Shown one piece after another: positions 63,708 through 64,000 of a stretch of 64,000 bases of DNA. The stretch is from Thioclava atlantica (GTDB taxonomy: Bacteria > Pseudomonadota > Alphaproteobacteria > Rhodobacterales > Rhodobacteraceae). Within the stretch, counting starts at the first letter, position 1. Each line of letters begins with the position of its first letter. Location: contig NZ_AQRC01000004.1 in the NCBI RefSeq assembly GCF_000737065.1, positions 124,001 to 188,000 of the forward strand, in the 5' to 3' direction. Under the pieces are notes generated by a model. It did not search any database. It had not been told where the DNA came from and was given only the letters and a program-made list of their open reading frames with translations. A program made the translations under genes and the position numbers.

Positions 63708-64000
63708 TGCTCCACTCGTCCTTTCCCATGAGGTTCGCCGTCACGCGCAGCGCCACCGATCCGTTTTGCTTCTTGCCCATCTCTCCCTCGAGAACCGGGC
63801 TCCCGGCACAGAGCACGAGCACGGGATGGGTATCGTCGATCCGGAGATCGAACGTATCCCCGACTTTCCATTCCAGGATCTCGCGCATCGGCAACACGAC
63901 CTCGTGCAGCTGTGCGGTGAGAACCACCGAAGAGCCCTCGATTTTCTGCGTCAGTTGCGCGCGCCAGGAATTGTCCGCACCGAGCCGCTCGCCAAAGAAG
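63688..64000 (-). CDS. fliM: Flagellar motor switch protein FliM (C-terminal part)
   Basis: The visible peptide starts beyond the right edge and ends at 63688. It shows the C-terminal SpoA/SWIRM-like domain: AQLHEVVLPMREILEWKVGDTFDL, VLEGEMGKKQNGSVALRV. This is the FliN-like domain of FliM, which is part of the C ring. About 104 residues are in the window. Followed by the DUF6468-like and MotE-like genes in one operon. Confidence 0.82.
   Translation of the reverse strand, partial: FFGERLGADNSWRAQLTQKIEGSSVVLTAQLHEVVLPMREILEWKVGDTFDLRIDDTHPVLVLCAGSPVLEGEMGKKQNGSVALRVTANLMGKDEWSNDVDAD

Overview
The window is a gene-dense, high-GC chromosomal segment from an alphaproteobacterium of the Rhodobacterales (Rhodobacteraceae/Paracoccaceae). 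The call rests on four things: the aa3-oxidase gene order ctaC-ctaB-small ORF-ctaG-ctaE-surf1, the Tad/Flp pilins with an AVTVDW processing region, the alphaproteobacterial flagellar set with MotE-like and DUF6468-like proteins, and a LuxR/LuxI island. The genus cannot be fixed from this sequence alone. No rRNA, tRNA, CRISPR array, insertion sequence or prophage was seen.

Layout. (1) 1-3.6 kb, minus strand: cytochrome c oxidase subunits II and III and their assembly factors. (2) 3.8-10.7 kb, plus strand: tldD, dprA, topA and the 3-oxoacid CoA-transferase pair. (3) 10.8-11.7 kb, minus: a periplasmic lytic transglycosylase. (4) 12.0-22.9 kb, plus: a complete Tad pilus locus with two Flp pilins, cpaB, secretin, OmpA-like lipoprotein, tadZ, tadA, tadB, tadC, two TPR lipoproteins and prepilin peptidase. 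It is followed by a convergent polytopic GT-C-like membrane protein and a divergent AAA ATPase. (5) 26.1-29.1 kb, minus: one-carbon genes fhs and folD with a chorismate mutase between them. (6) 29.1-39.7 kb, minus: MOSC protein, methyltransferase, ftsH, tilS and the complete Tol-Pal cluster (tolQ, tolR, tolA, tolB, pal, cpoB, ybgC). (7) 39.7-41.6 kb, minus: a GT4 glycosyltransferase and a conserved unknown protein. (8) 41.8-45.3 kb: a quorum-sensing island with a LuxR-type receptor that lacks the DNA-binding domain, two full LuxR regulators, luxI and a translationally coupled small protein. By eye it is more AT-rich than its surroundings. (9) 45.9-48.9 kb: ileS. (10) 49.0-64 kb: flagellar genes. 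motA and a FliJ-like gene, fliI, and fliM/DUF6468-like/MotE-like genes are on the minus strand. flgB, flgC, fliE, fliQ, a flagellar transglycosylase, flhA, fliR and flhB are on the plus strand. A three-gene plus-strand operon is embedded here: unknown membrane-anchored protein, GT2-FkbM fusion, and TPR plus GT9-like protein.

How the parts work together. The window codes for three envelope-spanning machines: Tad pilus, Tol-Pal and flagellum. Each has accessory enzymes nearby, namely peptidoglycan lytic enzymes and glycosyltransferases. Quorum sensing sits between Tol-Pal and the flagellar region, and in relatives it often controls motility and attachment (established for the group, inferred here).

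The best candidates for something undescribed are the glycan/methyl-transfer operon inside the flagellar cluster (50.6-55.0 kb), the receptor-only LuxR opposite two full LuxRs (41.8-44 kb), and the GT-C-like protein plus AAA ATPase attached to the Tad locus (22.8-26.0 kb).
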